Assembly (NCBI RefSeq): GCF_963576545.1
Contig: NC_083641.1
Coordinates: forward strand, 13,820,893-13,884,892
Direction: 5' to 3'
Length of the DNA: 64,000 nt
Origin: Limanda limanda
Lineage: Eukaryota; Chordata; Actinopteri; Pleuronectiformes; Pleuronectidae
A model generated the notes under the pieces. The model saw only the letters and a program-made list of their open reading frames with translations, was not told where the DNA came from and made no database searches. Positions 47,823 through 61,280 of this stretch are shown one piece after another (position 1 is the first letter of the stretch; every line of letters begins with the position of its first letter). The translations under genes and the position numbers were made by a program.

Positions 47823-50472
47823 AGTAGATTTCCTTTACTACTTTTCAATTGAAAACTTGTATTATACAAATGAATAAGGAAATTACTAAACTAGTGATAA
47901 TAACATACTGTGTTCATAGGAATTACACATCTGTTAACATCCAGAACGCTATTTCATATATCTTAGGATGTCAACCATTTACTGTATCATAAAACATGAG
48001 CACACATGAGCACTGCTTCCATTTTTAACCTAAGGAGTAGTATAACCCCCCACCAAAAGGGGGCGCACTATGCGTTTTAGCAAATGGAACCCCCCACGAA
48101 CAAGAAGCCCTTTTCTCCTGTGATTTCTTCATGATACCTGAAGGTCCCGGATTTCGGTATGAGATAACATTAAACACTCGAAATATAAACATAGTCTACC
48201 TGTTATTATACTAATAAGGTTATTTTTCAACTAGACGTCCAACTTGAGAGTGTCAACGGAAGTGATTCCATAGTTATCTGCTACTGAAAACTCAGGTGAG
48301 TGAGCATACAAGTAGTCACTGCTAGTCACAATTAGCATCATGCTAGCGAACTATTAGCATCATGCTAGCGAACGTGGGCAAGAACTAATACTGCTGTTAA
48401 GATGCTATTTGAAAGATTACCTCTTTAAAACCAATCGGAGTAATAATATAGTGATTATTAATGTTACAACGAACTTTAGGCAGCCTGTTAAAATAGTATG
48501 CCACTAAGTGTTTAAGGTTCAGCCACGCAGCTTATGTTAAATAGCAAATAGATATGGTTTAATATGCAAGTGCACTGCAGGTGCATATAATTTGAAAAGC
48601 CAATTCATATGTGAATGAAGTTCAAGTTATACTGTGAACTATTGTCATGTTTAGTTTCAAGTATAGTGACATGATATTGTAATGATGTTATCATATAACA
48701 TATTAATGAAAAAGGATAAGCCCTTTGTTTAGTGATGTGCAATACTTTATTGTTTTGATTTGTATATTATTATTCAGTGAAGCACAAGTTGTAATGTTAT
48801 ACTAGTGGTAACTGTGATGTTGTTTTATCCTCTCAAGGTAATCTGAGTGCACCCAGGTAATGGTTACACGTAAAGACAAGAAGTGAATGAGATCTCATGT
48901 TAGAAGTAGAATAAGAGAACAGACACTGATTATTCTGCACTGTGTGTTGATTGTTTTTTTATTTACACTAGAAGAACCTGAATCTGAATGATGAGATGGC
49001 GTGCTTAACCCAGATCGTGGATACGGTGTGGCCAACCGTGTGATCCAGATCGAACCTGATTCGTGTATCGAGAAGACACCATACTCCAGTCCTGCCCGTC
49101 ACGTAGACGGGTAGTACTGAGTATAGAGACCTAAAGACCCGGACCAGAACGGAACCATTGAATCCTCAAGCACACACACTAATCAAGGACTGTACGGACG
49201 ATATCCAGGGAACTGTACATATACACACTGACAGGACTGAATTATTTACAAGATTTATATAATATTTACTGTTGTTTCTATTTTATGCTGTTTAATACTG
49301 TTTTATACTTTATATTGTGATTGTTCGGTGACTGTTTGTGAAACAATAAACTGGTAATTTGTTAAACTTGTTCTTTGAAATAAGCCTACCTCTCCTTCGA
49401 ACCTAGGAAGATATTTAGTACTTTTTCTAACACTAGCCCAGACAAGTGCTACACATGGAATGCAAGCTCTGTCAGAATTTGAAAATGACAAATGAAAGGT
49501 TATTAATCAGCTGTCACGCTTCCTAAACAAGCTTTCTTATCTCTTACACATTTTATTGTTCTTATGTGTTTCTACGTTTCATTTCTATCTTTTGCTTGTG
49601 TTATTTGTGTTAGTATACCTGCTCTTGCTATTTGCTGCCTCTTTCGTTAATTATAAATTGTATTGCTTCGTTTTATCTTGCACTATTTGCTTTGTTTTAA
49701 TAAGTCTTTTTTTATTTTTAGTTGTTTCTTCACTTTATTGTAAAACACTTTGAGCTATTAATGAACCCTAATGAATCAACATTTAATCAATACAACGTTT
49801 TAGGCATGGCTGCTAAAATAACTCACATGCCATAAAAGAATGTTGCTAAAAGGTTTAGATCATCACAATTCAGAGCTGGCACTTTAAGGCTTTGAAACAC
49901 AGTTTGAACACTGACCAATCAAAATCCTTGTCCCGCCTGCCTCATTTGCTTACAGTCCACTTGTTAACTAGTGGACATTTGCGCCCCACTAGCTCAGTAG
50001 TGGCTGCATTGGCAGTTTCCATGTTAACTAGTGAGGCACAATTGTCCACTAGTCACACTACTGAGGTTGTTTTATACCTTACTAGTTAACTGATGAGGCT
50101 CTAAATGGCTCACTTGCGTACTAGTGAAGCCTAAAAGTCCACTAGTGAGCTTGTTGGGGTCTTTTTTTGCCGTACCAGTGAGCTAGTTACAGTCACATTA
50201 TTTCACTTGTTAACTAGTAAGGTCCAAAAAGAGCCACTAGTTAACGAGTGACACTGATGTTTCCCTGACTAGGTGACTAGTGAAAGACATTTTGTCTCAC
50301 TAGTTCGACTCTGAACAGAACATGTAGGGACTTTGACCGAACATGTTGAACATTTTTCTTACATGTTGGGCATTTTCTTCAACTAGTTGAGCTTTTCTCA
50401 GAACTAGTGAACGACTGTACGCAACTAGTAAGACATTTGATTGACATGTTGGGCTATTTGTCCAACTTGTTG

Positions 50473-50496
50473 AAGATGCTATGGAAATAGCATCTT
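50473..50496. repeat. Short hairpin at the deletion junction of copy 2
   Basis: AAGATGCTAT (50473-50482), GGAA loop, ATAGCATCTT (50487-50496). The right half belongs to the right arm (equivalent of 35812 onward). The left half is its own reverse complement and replaces the missing centre of the element. Confidence 0.8.
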
Positions 50497-51069
50497 AACA
50501 GCAGTATTAGTTCTTGCCCACGTTCGCTAGCATGATGCTAATAGTTCGCTAGCATGATGCTAATTGTGACTAGCAGTGACTACTTGTATGCTCACTCACC
50601 TGAGTTTTCAGTAGCAGATAACTATGGAATCACTTCCGTTGACACTCTCAAGTTGGACGTCTAGTTGAAAAATAACCTTATTAGTATAATAACAGGTAGA
50701 CTATGTTTATATTTCGAGTGTTTAATGTTATCTCATACCAAAATCCGGGACCTTCAGGTATCATGAAGAAATCACAGGAGAAAAGGGCTTGTTCGTGGGG
50801 GGTTCCATTTGCTAAAACGCATAGTGCGCCCCCTTTTGGTGGGGGGTTATACTACTCCTTAGGTTAAAAATGGAAGCAGTGCTCATGTGTGCTCATGTTT
50901 TATGATACAGTAAATGGTTGACATCCTAAGATATATGAAATAGCGTTCTGGATGTTAACAGATGTGTAATTCCTATGAACACAGTATGTTATTATCACTA
51001 GTTTAGTAATTTCCTTATTCATTTGTATAATTCAAGTTTTCAATTGAAAAGTAGTAAAGGAAATCTACT

Positions 51070-51083
51070 CTGCCATCTACTGG
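51070..51083 (-). promoter_or_regulatory. CTCF-like core site, copy 2 right arm
   Basis: Same 14-bp match, leftward; retained although most of this arm is deleted. Confidence 0.42.
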
Positions 51084-51897
51084 CGATAGCAAATACTGCA
51101 GCAGATCAACATACACTGACCTCCAAATAAAATCAGATTAGTTGTTCATAATATAATAGCATTATACCTTCAGTGGGCCTACAATGGAATATTCCTGTAT
51201 TTGGATAATTTCTGCACCTTCAGATAATTTTTTTGTGTAACAAGTGAGCTAGTAGGCATTTTGGCTGCTACTTGCATACTAGTAAGCCCTTACAGCCTCA
51301 CTAGTTAGCTCGTACAGTCAAAAAACACTGCAACTAGCAAACTACTGCACATTTCAAGCCCACTAGCTTACTAGTAAACATTTTGCACCTCACTAGTTAG
51401 CTAGCAAGGTGCAAAAAAGGTGTTAACTAGTTAACTAGTGAAGATTTTGGCTGCACTAGTTTGCAAGTGTGCATTTGGGCTCCCACTAGTTAACTACTGC
51501 AGCAAATTGGAGGCCACTAGTTAACAAGTGAGCTGAATCCATGTTTGACTAGCTTACATGTCAGAGCTTTTGCAGCTCACTTGTTAGCTAGTAACACTTT
51601 CAGCCTTACTAGTTCGGTCCAGAGGGCCACTAGTACAGCAAAAAGCCCCCTAGTGGAGACTTTGGCTCTACTAGTGCAGCGCACAGTGTTACTAGTAAGG
51701 TTTCTGTTGTAACTAGTTGACCAAAAGTGCCACTAGTTGCTGAAAAAGAGTGACTAGTTAGATTTTTTTTTCAACTAGTTCAGTAAGATGCTGAACTAGT
51801 GCGACCAAACGTCCAACTAGTGCAGACAAAGACCGAACTAGTGGAGGGGACTGAAATTTGATATCAAGGATTTTGAATAAATGCTCAATCGGCTTGC

Positions 51898-51901
<4 letters not shown>

Positions 51902-51940
<39 letters not shown>
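51902..51940. repeat. (CA)n microsatellite abutting element 2
   Basis: The CA run starts immediately at the right end of element 2, and a shorter CACACA lies at its left end; the element inserted into this tract. Confidence 0.92.
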
Positions 51941-51943
<3 letters not shown>

Positions 51944-54900
51944 TGCGTATATAGGATATTTGGTCACAGAGACCTATAGCTTCTCTCCCAGCCAATCCAC
52001 ACATTCATGTCCAGAAACTTCACTTTGGGCATATATCAGACTTTATCTTTGGTTCTGTTCCACACATTGTTATGTCTTGTGTTGTGTTGCATTGAAAAAG
52101 CAACAATTTGTTGAACAGGCAAACAAAGTGCAGATTTGGTGATAGTCCTGATGATGTAACTCACATTAAAATGTTGCCTGAGTAAAGGAAATTGTTGTTT
52201 TTGTATTGTAATTCATAGTCTTTCCCCTTTCACTTTTTGGTGGTTTTGCATTTGTTGTTGTGGTAGTTATTTGTCAAATTTTGCTTGTTTTCTTCTTTGT
52301 GGTGATTTTGTGTCACTTTGCATTTGTTTTGTGGATATTTTTATTTGTGTAATTGACTTCTCAACAAGACATCTTAACAGTAAAGATCCAAGAAGGTGCA
52401 GTGTAACCGAACTTACATCTGACCGACAACAATTCTTGCTATTTAAACACAAACCTTCTGTCATTTGTTTAATTTAGGTCAAACAATGGCTATAGGTTAT
52501 TTCTAACTCTAAGTTACACTTGACTTAACATTTATTTATTTAGCTAAACTCTCTTTCATGGCACTGTGCAACAGTATACAAAGGGCGTGGAGAGGACAAA
52601 TTGGATACACAACGGGACACAAAGCAAGATGACTAGAGGACAGGAGACATGACAGTACACAATATAGGACACATACTCAAATTGATTGAGTTTACTTCTG
52701 AATTCATCAATGAGTTTGAAAAAAACTAGTTCAATGGAATTTCACTTCTGAATAGTTCAAATTCAATAACATTCAGTCTTTAGTAACTGTGTTCATATTG
52801 GGCTTTGTTTAAGGTATATAAAGTTTATACAAAGTAAAAAATGTAAAAGTGGACCATGAGCCTCAGCGTGTTCAGAGTTGCAGGCCTCTACAGAGCACAC
52901 ACCTTAACCAGTCACCTGCATATCACTCCAAACTGACGTGGGCGTTAGCTGGCAATTAAAGTTTGCCACTCATCTATCAACGCTCTGTGGTTAGTGTCAA
53001 AAGGCAGAAGAAAGGAGGGGGAAGAAAAGGAAGACAGAACCATAAGGAGGTTGCCTAATGTGAACATATGAGTGTGGTTTATGGTTAGGTGGAGACGAGA
53101 GAAACAACCTCAAGGGGTGTGGAATTTTACAGAGAACCAGACAAAGCTGAGAAATTGAAGAGCAGCGGAAGATTAAAACATAATTATTCTCAGATCAGAT
53201 TTGTGCAGATGTCAGCATATGACTTGTACAAGTTGATGTGAAGGTGACGGACGGAGACTTTTGAGTTTGGGAGGTTTCATTCAGCATCTTGGGAAAGAGG
53301 GCAGAGGGTTGACAGTGAAATTAAGGGAAACATCTTTGACTAAGCATAACTAAGAATGTATGAATCACCGTACATGTGTGTGTGTGTGTGTATGTGTGTG
53401 TGTGTGTGTGTGTGTGACCGAGCCCTGAACCGCAGCCATCTGCCAACACCCTGGGCCATCCTTAAGATTATATGGTATCTATTTCCCTGGAAGCCAACTT
53501 TTTATATGTGTGTGTTGATTGTGACAAGCAGCAAAAGCATCAAATATGATCTCAGACATGTTAGAAAAGATTTTCCTTCCTATCATCTCAGTCCAGCAAT
53601 GTTCCCCCATCTGTCTGTCTCCGTCTCTTTAACTTCTTCCCCATTTCCGAAGTCGCTACACCACGTATAAGTTTCCCTTAGCACTTTCATTAAAAAACAA
53701 AAAAATAGCACACAATTCAGACGTATTCCTCTCAGGAGACTGAAATCTTCCTGGAAGACTGTCACTGTCTTAATAAAGGAAACTTTGACATGTGTCTCAA
53801 TCTTCTAGCTTGACTTCTGATCAACACCCATGATAAGACGTGCTGTGATGTCTTGAACCAGTCATGTCAATTGCTCCTACCTGCATGATTGCTGACAACT
53901 TTTGTCTTTTGTTGCACACATAGCACCACACTGTAAGTTTCTGAGTATAAATCCTGAGAAATAAGAAATAATCTTTAGGTTCAAACAGCTGCAGTCCTCC
54001 AGCTCTGTGGAATCTAACACTTCCAGCCAGGACTTTTTTTCCATGAAGCTGCTGTGGTTTAGCTTTTATTGCTCATTATATACCGGGCAGACAAACAAAA
54101 AAATTGTTTTGGTACACAAGCAGTTAAGAATGTGAAATTATAGTAACATAAACTTATACAAATTCTAGGCTGCAGCTGTGTGTGTGATAGGTAACTAGCT
54201 AGCCAAAACCATATGTTCATATGTTGTCATATGTTTCTTGTATGCAGTTTAATGTTACATACAGTTAAATTCCCATACTCCCATACATTGCCTCATTCTA
54301 TGGAAATGTGGGCATAACTTCGGGCGCAGGGTGTGTCTTTGTGTGCTTGTGTGTGTGTAAGGCCAATTTTTGTAAATAGGAAAATACTGTACATAGAAAT
54401 TAACTAATTCATAGTCTGTTACTGGTGAACATTGAACATAACATCCTGATGCCCTGCAGTCGTCCAGCAGCCCCACAGTAGTCTGAAAGCCAATCAGACC
54501 GGACTGGGTTTTTTCGGGGGGGAGGGCCTTAAAGAGATAGAAGCTATAATTAAGCATTTCAGACTGAGGCTGACGAGAGGGGCTGCAGCAGTGGTCAGTT
54601 TGAGGAACATGACTCTTTTTTTGTGAATATTTGAGTATATAAACCTTTTCAATTAATAATCCAAATGATAATTAAGGATCTGAGTTTTAGCATATGTCTC
54701 CCTCAGTGACACTAAATGCTTAGCAGCTGGTTATTGTCATGTATATTTTGACAAATAAATAAGTACTGTAACTACAGCAAAGAACCCTCCCAGGAACAAT
54801 GCTGTTAAACTGTTACAGTGACAGTGTTGGTGACCAGCCAACGGTGAATTGCTGTAATATTCACAGCCATCTTATTACACTGTGTGCGTCTGTGTGTAAA

Positions 54901-55532
54901 GGCAGTGAGACAGATACTAGAAACACTGCGGAGAAAGTCAGATGGGCTGGTTCACTTTCATTGCAAAGCCCTTTCTGCTCCATCAAGTACTTATAAAAGT
55001 ATTTTGGTTTGTGAGTGTTTCTGTGTGTGTTTTTGTGCTGCAGTGAGTTTGTATTAAGTGGTACTTTGCACATGTGTTCTTTTGTGTTCTGTGTTTGTGT
55101 GTGTGCTCAGTGTGTGTTGCTTTACCCTGGAAGACCCTGTCATGTCACAGTGACCGGAAAGCAATTATTGGTGTATTGGACAGGACCTTCTACACGCCCC
55201 TCTTCCTGCTGAGAGAGACAGGGAGAACGAGATGGAGAGGGTAAGAAAGAAAAGGGGGAAACAGTTGCTGAAGGATGGGAAGAGGAAAAGCTAAATAGAT
55301 AAAAAAAAAAAAAACAGAGGACAGACAAAGTTAAGAGAAAAATCAAAGAGACAAAAAACAATGTAATAGAGTCAGGAAAACAGTCTCAGAGGAAGAGAAT
55401 GTCAGGCTGACATTGCTGGATCGGTCTGAGAGCTCTTCAGTGCCACAGCCACAGTGTCCTGCCGCAGCGCCCTGGAGGACCCTCATAGACAACTCACTCA
55501 ATATAAAGTACACACATGCATGCACACACACA

Positions 55533-55570
<38 letters not shown>
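55533..55570. repeat. (CA)n microsatellite
   Basis: About 38 bp of CA. Confidence 0.92.
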
Positions 55571-55571
<1 letters not shown>

Positions 55572-55779
55572 CAGTTCAAACACCTTCAAACACCTAGCCA
55601 AGCTATTCACACAGAGCCATTGCTTGTTGGGATTTCTCACTGTGCAAATCTTCACGCTCATGCGAATATTAACGCTAATGACAATTCTACTGTGACTCAT
55701 ATCAGAATCGATCTTAGCATCTCAGCTCAGCATTGATCTTAGGTTGTGATAAACATGATGGAATAACAAAAATGTACTC

Positions 55780-56135
55780 AAGGATGAACTGATTGGATTT
55801 TGGTGGTCAACGGTCACGGTCACTGTGACCTCTCAAAACTTTATCTCAAGAACGCCTTGAGAGAGTCCTTCCAAATTTGGTTCAAATATTCACTTATATC
55901 TCTTTTACACCAAAATTAGTATGTATATTTAAAATATGCATCATGTTCGAAATCAGGAACATGCCTGGAGAGGGAGGGAAACCCAACTGCATCCACTCGC
56001 CAGATGTAAGAGGGATTAGATACCAATGGTCAAAGGTCACTGTGACGTCATATGACTCTGGGTTAAAAAATGTATGCAGACTGAAACTGCAGTGGTTGGC
56101 GGGGAATTACAACCACAAGGCGGTATTTTTAGTTT
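55780..56135 (+). repeat. Dispersed repeat family B, forward copy
   Basis: Runs from aaggatgaactgattgga through ggtcactgtgacct to ctgaaactgcagtggttggc and acaaccacaaggcgg. It carries a nuclear-receptor-like direct repeat ggtcaaaggtca and a CRE core tgacgtca at 56031-56050, which are part of the repeat. Confidence 0.6.
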
Positions 56136-57612
56136 AATACAGTCGTCTATTCCAAGCACTCATGTTTCATTTGACCAAAATCCTATAATGCACAACGTCT
56201 GTGCAGATTCTTTGGAGACATTGATGGCATCTGCTGACCTGCTACTGTTGGTAGATTAATAAGACCTAATAAGGAAATAAAACAGAATCGGCATCCATTG
56301 GCATTCAGGCCTTAAACTTGTGTATGCTATCCTCCTACATGATAGGTCAACTCAGGTCATTCCTTTCAAAACACAAGAACCAATTCAATAATTAAGTACT
56401 GATATTTATATAGAGCTGGAACATGTCTTGTGCTGCTACACTCAGAGTTGTTGATAATGGTAATTTTGAAGACATATTTATGCCCTTCTCTTTGGCACTC
56501 AAGACATCCTTGTGCTTTGTGCTTTAAGCTTATCAGTGAGCGGACTCCTGATGAAGCTGATGAAATTAACGGGGACGTTTGTGAAGATTATGATGGAAAT
56601 GAATGGATGTTGATAGTCATTATGCTGAGGTGGAGACTCCAGAAAGAAAATAAAACAATGGTGTCTGGAGTTGTTCACTATTCAGACTTGAAACTTAAGT
56701 GCTTTTCTCTTGCGTGATATCCACTCCTGCCTGGAGCTGACGTGAGTCCAGTCTCTCAGTCTGACAAGTTGTTGGCCCGACATGACGCCTAAATATTGCA
56801 GGGAACCGTTTCTCCCTTTCAGTTTTTTAATAAACGTACTGTACTCTCGCAGGATCACAGCAGATTCAAATTCAAGCATGTCAAAATAGATGACAAGATC
56901 CTCACTGAGATTAAATGTCTTCTGATTTGAAATCTTGAACGTATTCAGGTGCTCTGCTCTGTTGTGTTATCTTTTAAGGAAGAATTTATTAGGTTCATAT
57001 TTGTATCCTACTAGTTATATAATACTTTCTTTTTATCGCTGTCATGGGGAAACTGGACAGACAGTGAAGGGAGGAAACAGTAGCGCTGTAGCAGCTACTT
57101 TGTATCAGACACTCTACAAAAGACTGCCAGACTGTGGTGTCCTGTTTCATGGGCTCCCCTGAGCACAGACTCCCTCGTCCTCCTTTCTTCACCACACTCT
57201 CCCCTCCTCCTGCTCTCCCTTTCACTTCCAAATACTTCCTTGAGCCTCAATTTTCTCCCTCTGTTTTTTTCCCCCAGACCTACGAGTTTTACGTTTTGGG
57301 TACTCTCATGTTTCCGTCTGGAAGTCATCTCATTCTTTTGTGTTCCTCCTCCTCATCCATCTGTCCTTTGCTTTCTCTTCACCCATCTTGTCATTCTTTT
57401 AGATAGTTTTCATTTGGTGTAGGGTTTCCTCCTTTGCACAAGTGGGAACTAACAATATCATCCGTCTCTTTACTCTCCTCTGTCTCCCTCTTTCTGTAAG
57501 TCATACATTACAGCCTCTGGTAACAAGCCTGGCTTCGTGCCAGCATTATAAACACACTGCATCGTCATCCTGTCAAGTCAACTAAAATGTGTGTGTGTGT
57601 GTGTGTGTTCAG

Positions 57613-57694
57613 TGCTGAAAGAGGAGCTGAAACATTCCAGTGAGGAGTTACAGAAAACGACAGAAGCAAAAGAGAAGCTAACTCAGCAGCTGAT
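57613..57694 (+). CDS. lekr1: lekr1-like gene, fourth coding exon (82 nt)
   Basis: The acceptor is gtgtgtgttcag (ends 57612), within a GT-rich tract, and the donor gtaagt begins at 57695. The leading TG completes the codon left open at 45660 (giving Val); 26 codons follow and AT is left over (phase 2). The peptide is again a charged coiled coil (Lys/Glu/Leu with Ser/Thr). No convincing next exon was found before the right edge, so the gene is expected to continue beyond the window. The 12-kb intron 3 contains the second palindromic element (46468-51901). Confidence 0.75.
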
Positions 57695-60329
57695 GTAAGT
57701 CTCAACAATATATGGTAAAACACACACACACACACTCACACACATGATAACATGTGCTCAAATGAGGACACAGGTGGATTTTGGTATTTGGGCTATGCAG
57801 GGTGAAGAGGAGGTCACCATAGGCTCTATGTATGATTTATCTCAACCAATCGAAAGCTGCTATACAACCCCCTTAGCACTGCCCAAACCAGGAAATGCTC
57901 ATGTTCCGCATACCGGGCCTGCTAAGCTGCATCAACGGAGGATTTGACTCGTATACACTCACACAAAGGTCTAGTCAAGGAGTTAGGACTCGTGAAAAAT
58001 ATGCCCCTGTGGCCTTTGAAAATATTTTGGTGATCACTTCAAACATGCTGCAGCTCCATTGACATTTTCTCCCTTTTCCGTCCTGTCTAATAACTAAAAC
58101 TTCAGATAAAAATATACTAAAACTAAGATTAATACAGAACCACACCAACAATGCAAACTTCACAAATACAAGAGTTTAATTTAATCACATATGTACAGGT
58201 ATGAAGAAGCAGATTTCTGTGGGTTTGAGCGTTGTTGGAAATCAACAAAATATACAGCATAGTAATTTTTTAAACATTTAAATGAGAATTTGTAACATAT
58301 TATATCCTTAAGAAAATTACAGCACAGCAGGGGAGCATTTGTATGTTTTAGTTTGGAAACTCCGCCTGCTTCTTATAGACAGAAGTACTTATTCCACACA
58401 TGCAGTATGTTGTGTTCTCTTCTCACTACCAAGTATTTTCACAAACACACGATTGCTTCACTGTAGGAGCAGGTTTTGTTGCCATTTAAATAACAAGGAG
58501 ATAAGGATTACATATTTGGCCAAGATATCTTGACACTGGTTTGAACTGTATAGTGGCAACCTTTTCAAATATTTAGACATGTCCCACATTAGTTATAGTT
58601 AGCAATACAGAACCCTGTTAATCTTGTTTTAGTAAGGTCATTCATAGTATTTGAAAAACAACCACTTCAAAGTTATACACTTTGACTCGTACTCACAGAA
58701 AAGCACATGCAGACACACAGAACCACAAACATTCCCCCACACACTAAGGGAGTAAATGTTAAATGTAGCTTTCTATCTGATAATCAAAGCATTAAAGGAC
58801 TACTTGACCTGATGAAGCACTCATTTATTCACTAATGTTTCCTCCTCCTCCCTCTAACCTCCTCATCACTCTCTCCTTCCCGCTCCCACATTTCTTGGCC
58901 ATAAACTTTGTTTTTGACCTTTAAGAATTACAGCTTTTGCTCGGGTTTTCCTTTTCTCTCATTTTCCTAATCAGTTTCAAAGTGCTGTCAGCTTCACTTA
59001 CTGGAGAGACTGTCTGAGGCGGTGCTGGATTTGGAATGGGTGCGTACTTTTTGTGTGTGTCACTGGTTAGCTCTACACAAGTGTTTTTTGAAAGATATGC
59101 ACTCGGATAAATGTAAAGGAAATTTTGAATATAATTATTTTTTAAACTTAGTGTTTGTTTCTGAGTATTACCTATTCAAAACTGTGTATTTCTACTTGAT
59201 TCCACATCTTGGTACCTTCATACAAATCAGAGTTTTGGTACAAATATTTTGTGTGTGGTAAAGTATCATCCTGTGTCGCTGACAAAAACACAAATAGACA
59301 TTTCAAATTGTATATCAAACTAATAAAACGCCTGCTTTTGGTCTGAGATCATTTAAGAAATAGTTAATGCACCATAAACTTCATGGAGTTTGAACATAAT
59401 ACATTGTTCAAGAAAATCGTCAAACAAGTTAGTTTGCTCCTCAAACCTCATCAAACATATCAAAGATTAGCACTCAGTTAAAACTCTGTAGCTTTCAGCG
59501 GAAAAAAACTTTATTACCCCTCCCCCCCGACCCTCTTTTACAGATTGCACATACCAATGTGTGCATGTTTCAGACCCAAATTAGACTTCATGTGTGTGTG
59601 TGTGTGTGTATGTGTATGTGAGTGGAGCGTACACGTCCATCCAACACAGTGATCAGGGCTGAGACGAGGATGTTTGCAGTCGCACGCGACCCACCCAGAC
59701 ATGTGGACATATGGAATCAGCCTTAAGGCCATGTTGCATGATGACGTGTGTGTGGACGAGCAGGCGGCGCATGTGCTCAAGTCTGAGTCTGCATCGCATG
59801 AGAAGGCGTGTCTGCGTGTGTGTCTGTTGGAGTTGGGGGGGAGGGTGTCTGTGTGTCCAATGTGTGAACTGAGTGAACTATGTCAAATGTAGAGAAATAT
59901 TTCTCTTCTATCTACGGTTTCGTATTTTCCAAAAGAGAATAATTACTAAAAACAGAGAATCTTATTTTAGAATTTTACATTGATGTAGGCCATTTTAAGA
60001 GTAATCTGCAGACATTTCAATTTACAATTGTGCAACATGACAATCTCTCAAAGACAAAGTGATATGACCAGTCATGACATTAGTATTAATCTGTTTCGAA
60101 ATATTGATTCACAAAATGCAGCAGCACATATATCCTTAGTGTCTTACTTGTAAAAGTGTTACTTTCAAAAAATTCTTTAACACCTTTCTATATTAAATTA
60201 TCACATCATTCATAAAGAGCAGTAAATATGTAAGCACAGTTGAATATATTAGTTTTTATTAATTTATATTTTGTATTTCTTGCTACTTATTATTACCTAA
60301 CTGATGTCTATTTTTGACTGCCCTCTTGC

Positions 60330-60408
60330 TCCTGTAGTGTTGCAAGGTTCCACACTGTGGGACAAATAAAGGATTATCTTATCTTATCTTATTTTGTCTT
60401 ATCTTAAG
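60330..60408 (+). repeat. Retrotransposon 3' tail with (TTATC)n
   Basis: gttccacactgtgggacaaataaaggattatc followed by repeated ttatc/ttatct units resembles the 3' end of a common fish LINE, truncated to its last ~80 bases. Confidence 0.5.
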
Positions 60409-61165
60409 TAGCATGTCACTGTAATTAGTCATCATTAATTACTGACATGGTTTAATCTATATCCCTGTATGGCATCACATACATGTGTAATTTTAATACG
60501 ACAATCTTTCAACAATATATTATGTCTTGTGAAAACAATTTTTTTGAGTAAAATAATGTATAAAAATAGTAGTACAAAAAAGAAATACCGAATTTTTACA
60601 TGAATAAATGTACCTGCAATAATCAACCAATTGTAAATTGTGGTAATCTCAGCTGTTAAACAGTAACTTCGCTCCCTGTCCCTTGTGTGGCAGACGTCTG
60701 GGGACCAGATGGGAAATCTGAGTTGATCGGCTAACCTTCCTTTCACTGTCCGCCTGATGCTGATTGGTCGCCTGTTCAGACAGGCTCTGTGTGTGAGTGT
60801 GTCTGTGTGTGTCTGTGTGTGTGTGATCTGTCTTCTCTTCAGTATCACTTTGCATTATATGAGCTCCAGCGCCTCCAAAACCCACGATACTCTCTTTTCA
60901 AGATCCAAGGACAGACAGTACCAGTTTGTTTATGAACAAGAGCTGTTGCCGTGACAACGGCCCAACCTTTGACCCCCTCCTCCATCAAGTATCAGTGTTT
61001 CCGCACCTGTTGCATATCTGTGGCGCCAGCCCGTTGCCTTGGAAATGCGCACATACACATGTTTCAGGGGTGGTCTAAGGACAGTGAGTGGCGGTGGAAT
61101 CCTTCTGATCCCAGCATGCAATCTGATCAGCATACCGGAGAAACACTCAAGGGCAGCTTGTTTTA

Positions 61166-61280
<115 letters not shown>

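Larger units (their letters stand above)
46468..51901. mobile_element. Palindromic element, copy 2, internally deleted (5,434 bp)
   Basis: The ends TATGGCAAGCCG and their complement match copy 1. The insertion is in a CA tract and CACACA lies on both sides, so the duplication is compatible but not diagnostic. The left part, 46468-50472, matches copy 1 at 29514-33519 with scattered substitutions and small indels (coordinate offset drifting between 16947 and 16954). The right part lacks two blocks: after 50472 the sequence resumes at the equivalent of 35809, and after about 51236 it jumps to the equivalent of 37093. Arm symmetry is therefore partial, and the right arm has lost its promoter and hairpin. 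Confidence 0.88.
51941..57612. other. lekr1 intron 3, right part
   Basis: Apart from the family B repeat and microsatellites nothing is recognised. A pyrimidine-rich tract (57160-57500) lies just before the fourth coding exon. Confidence 0.6.
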
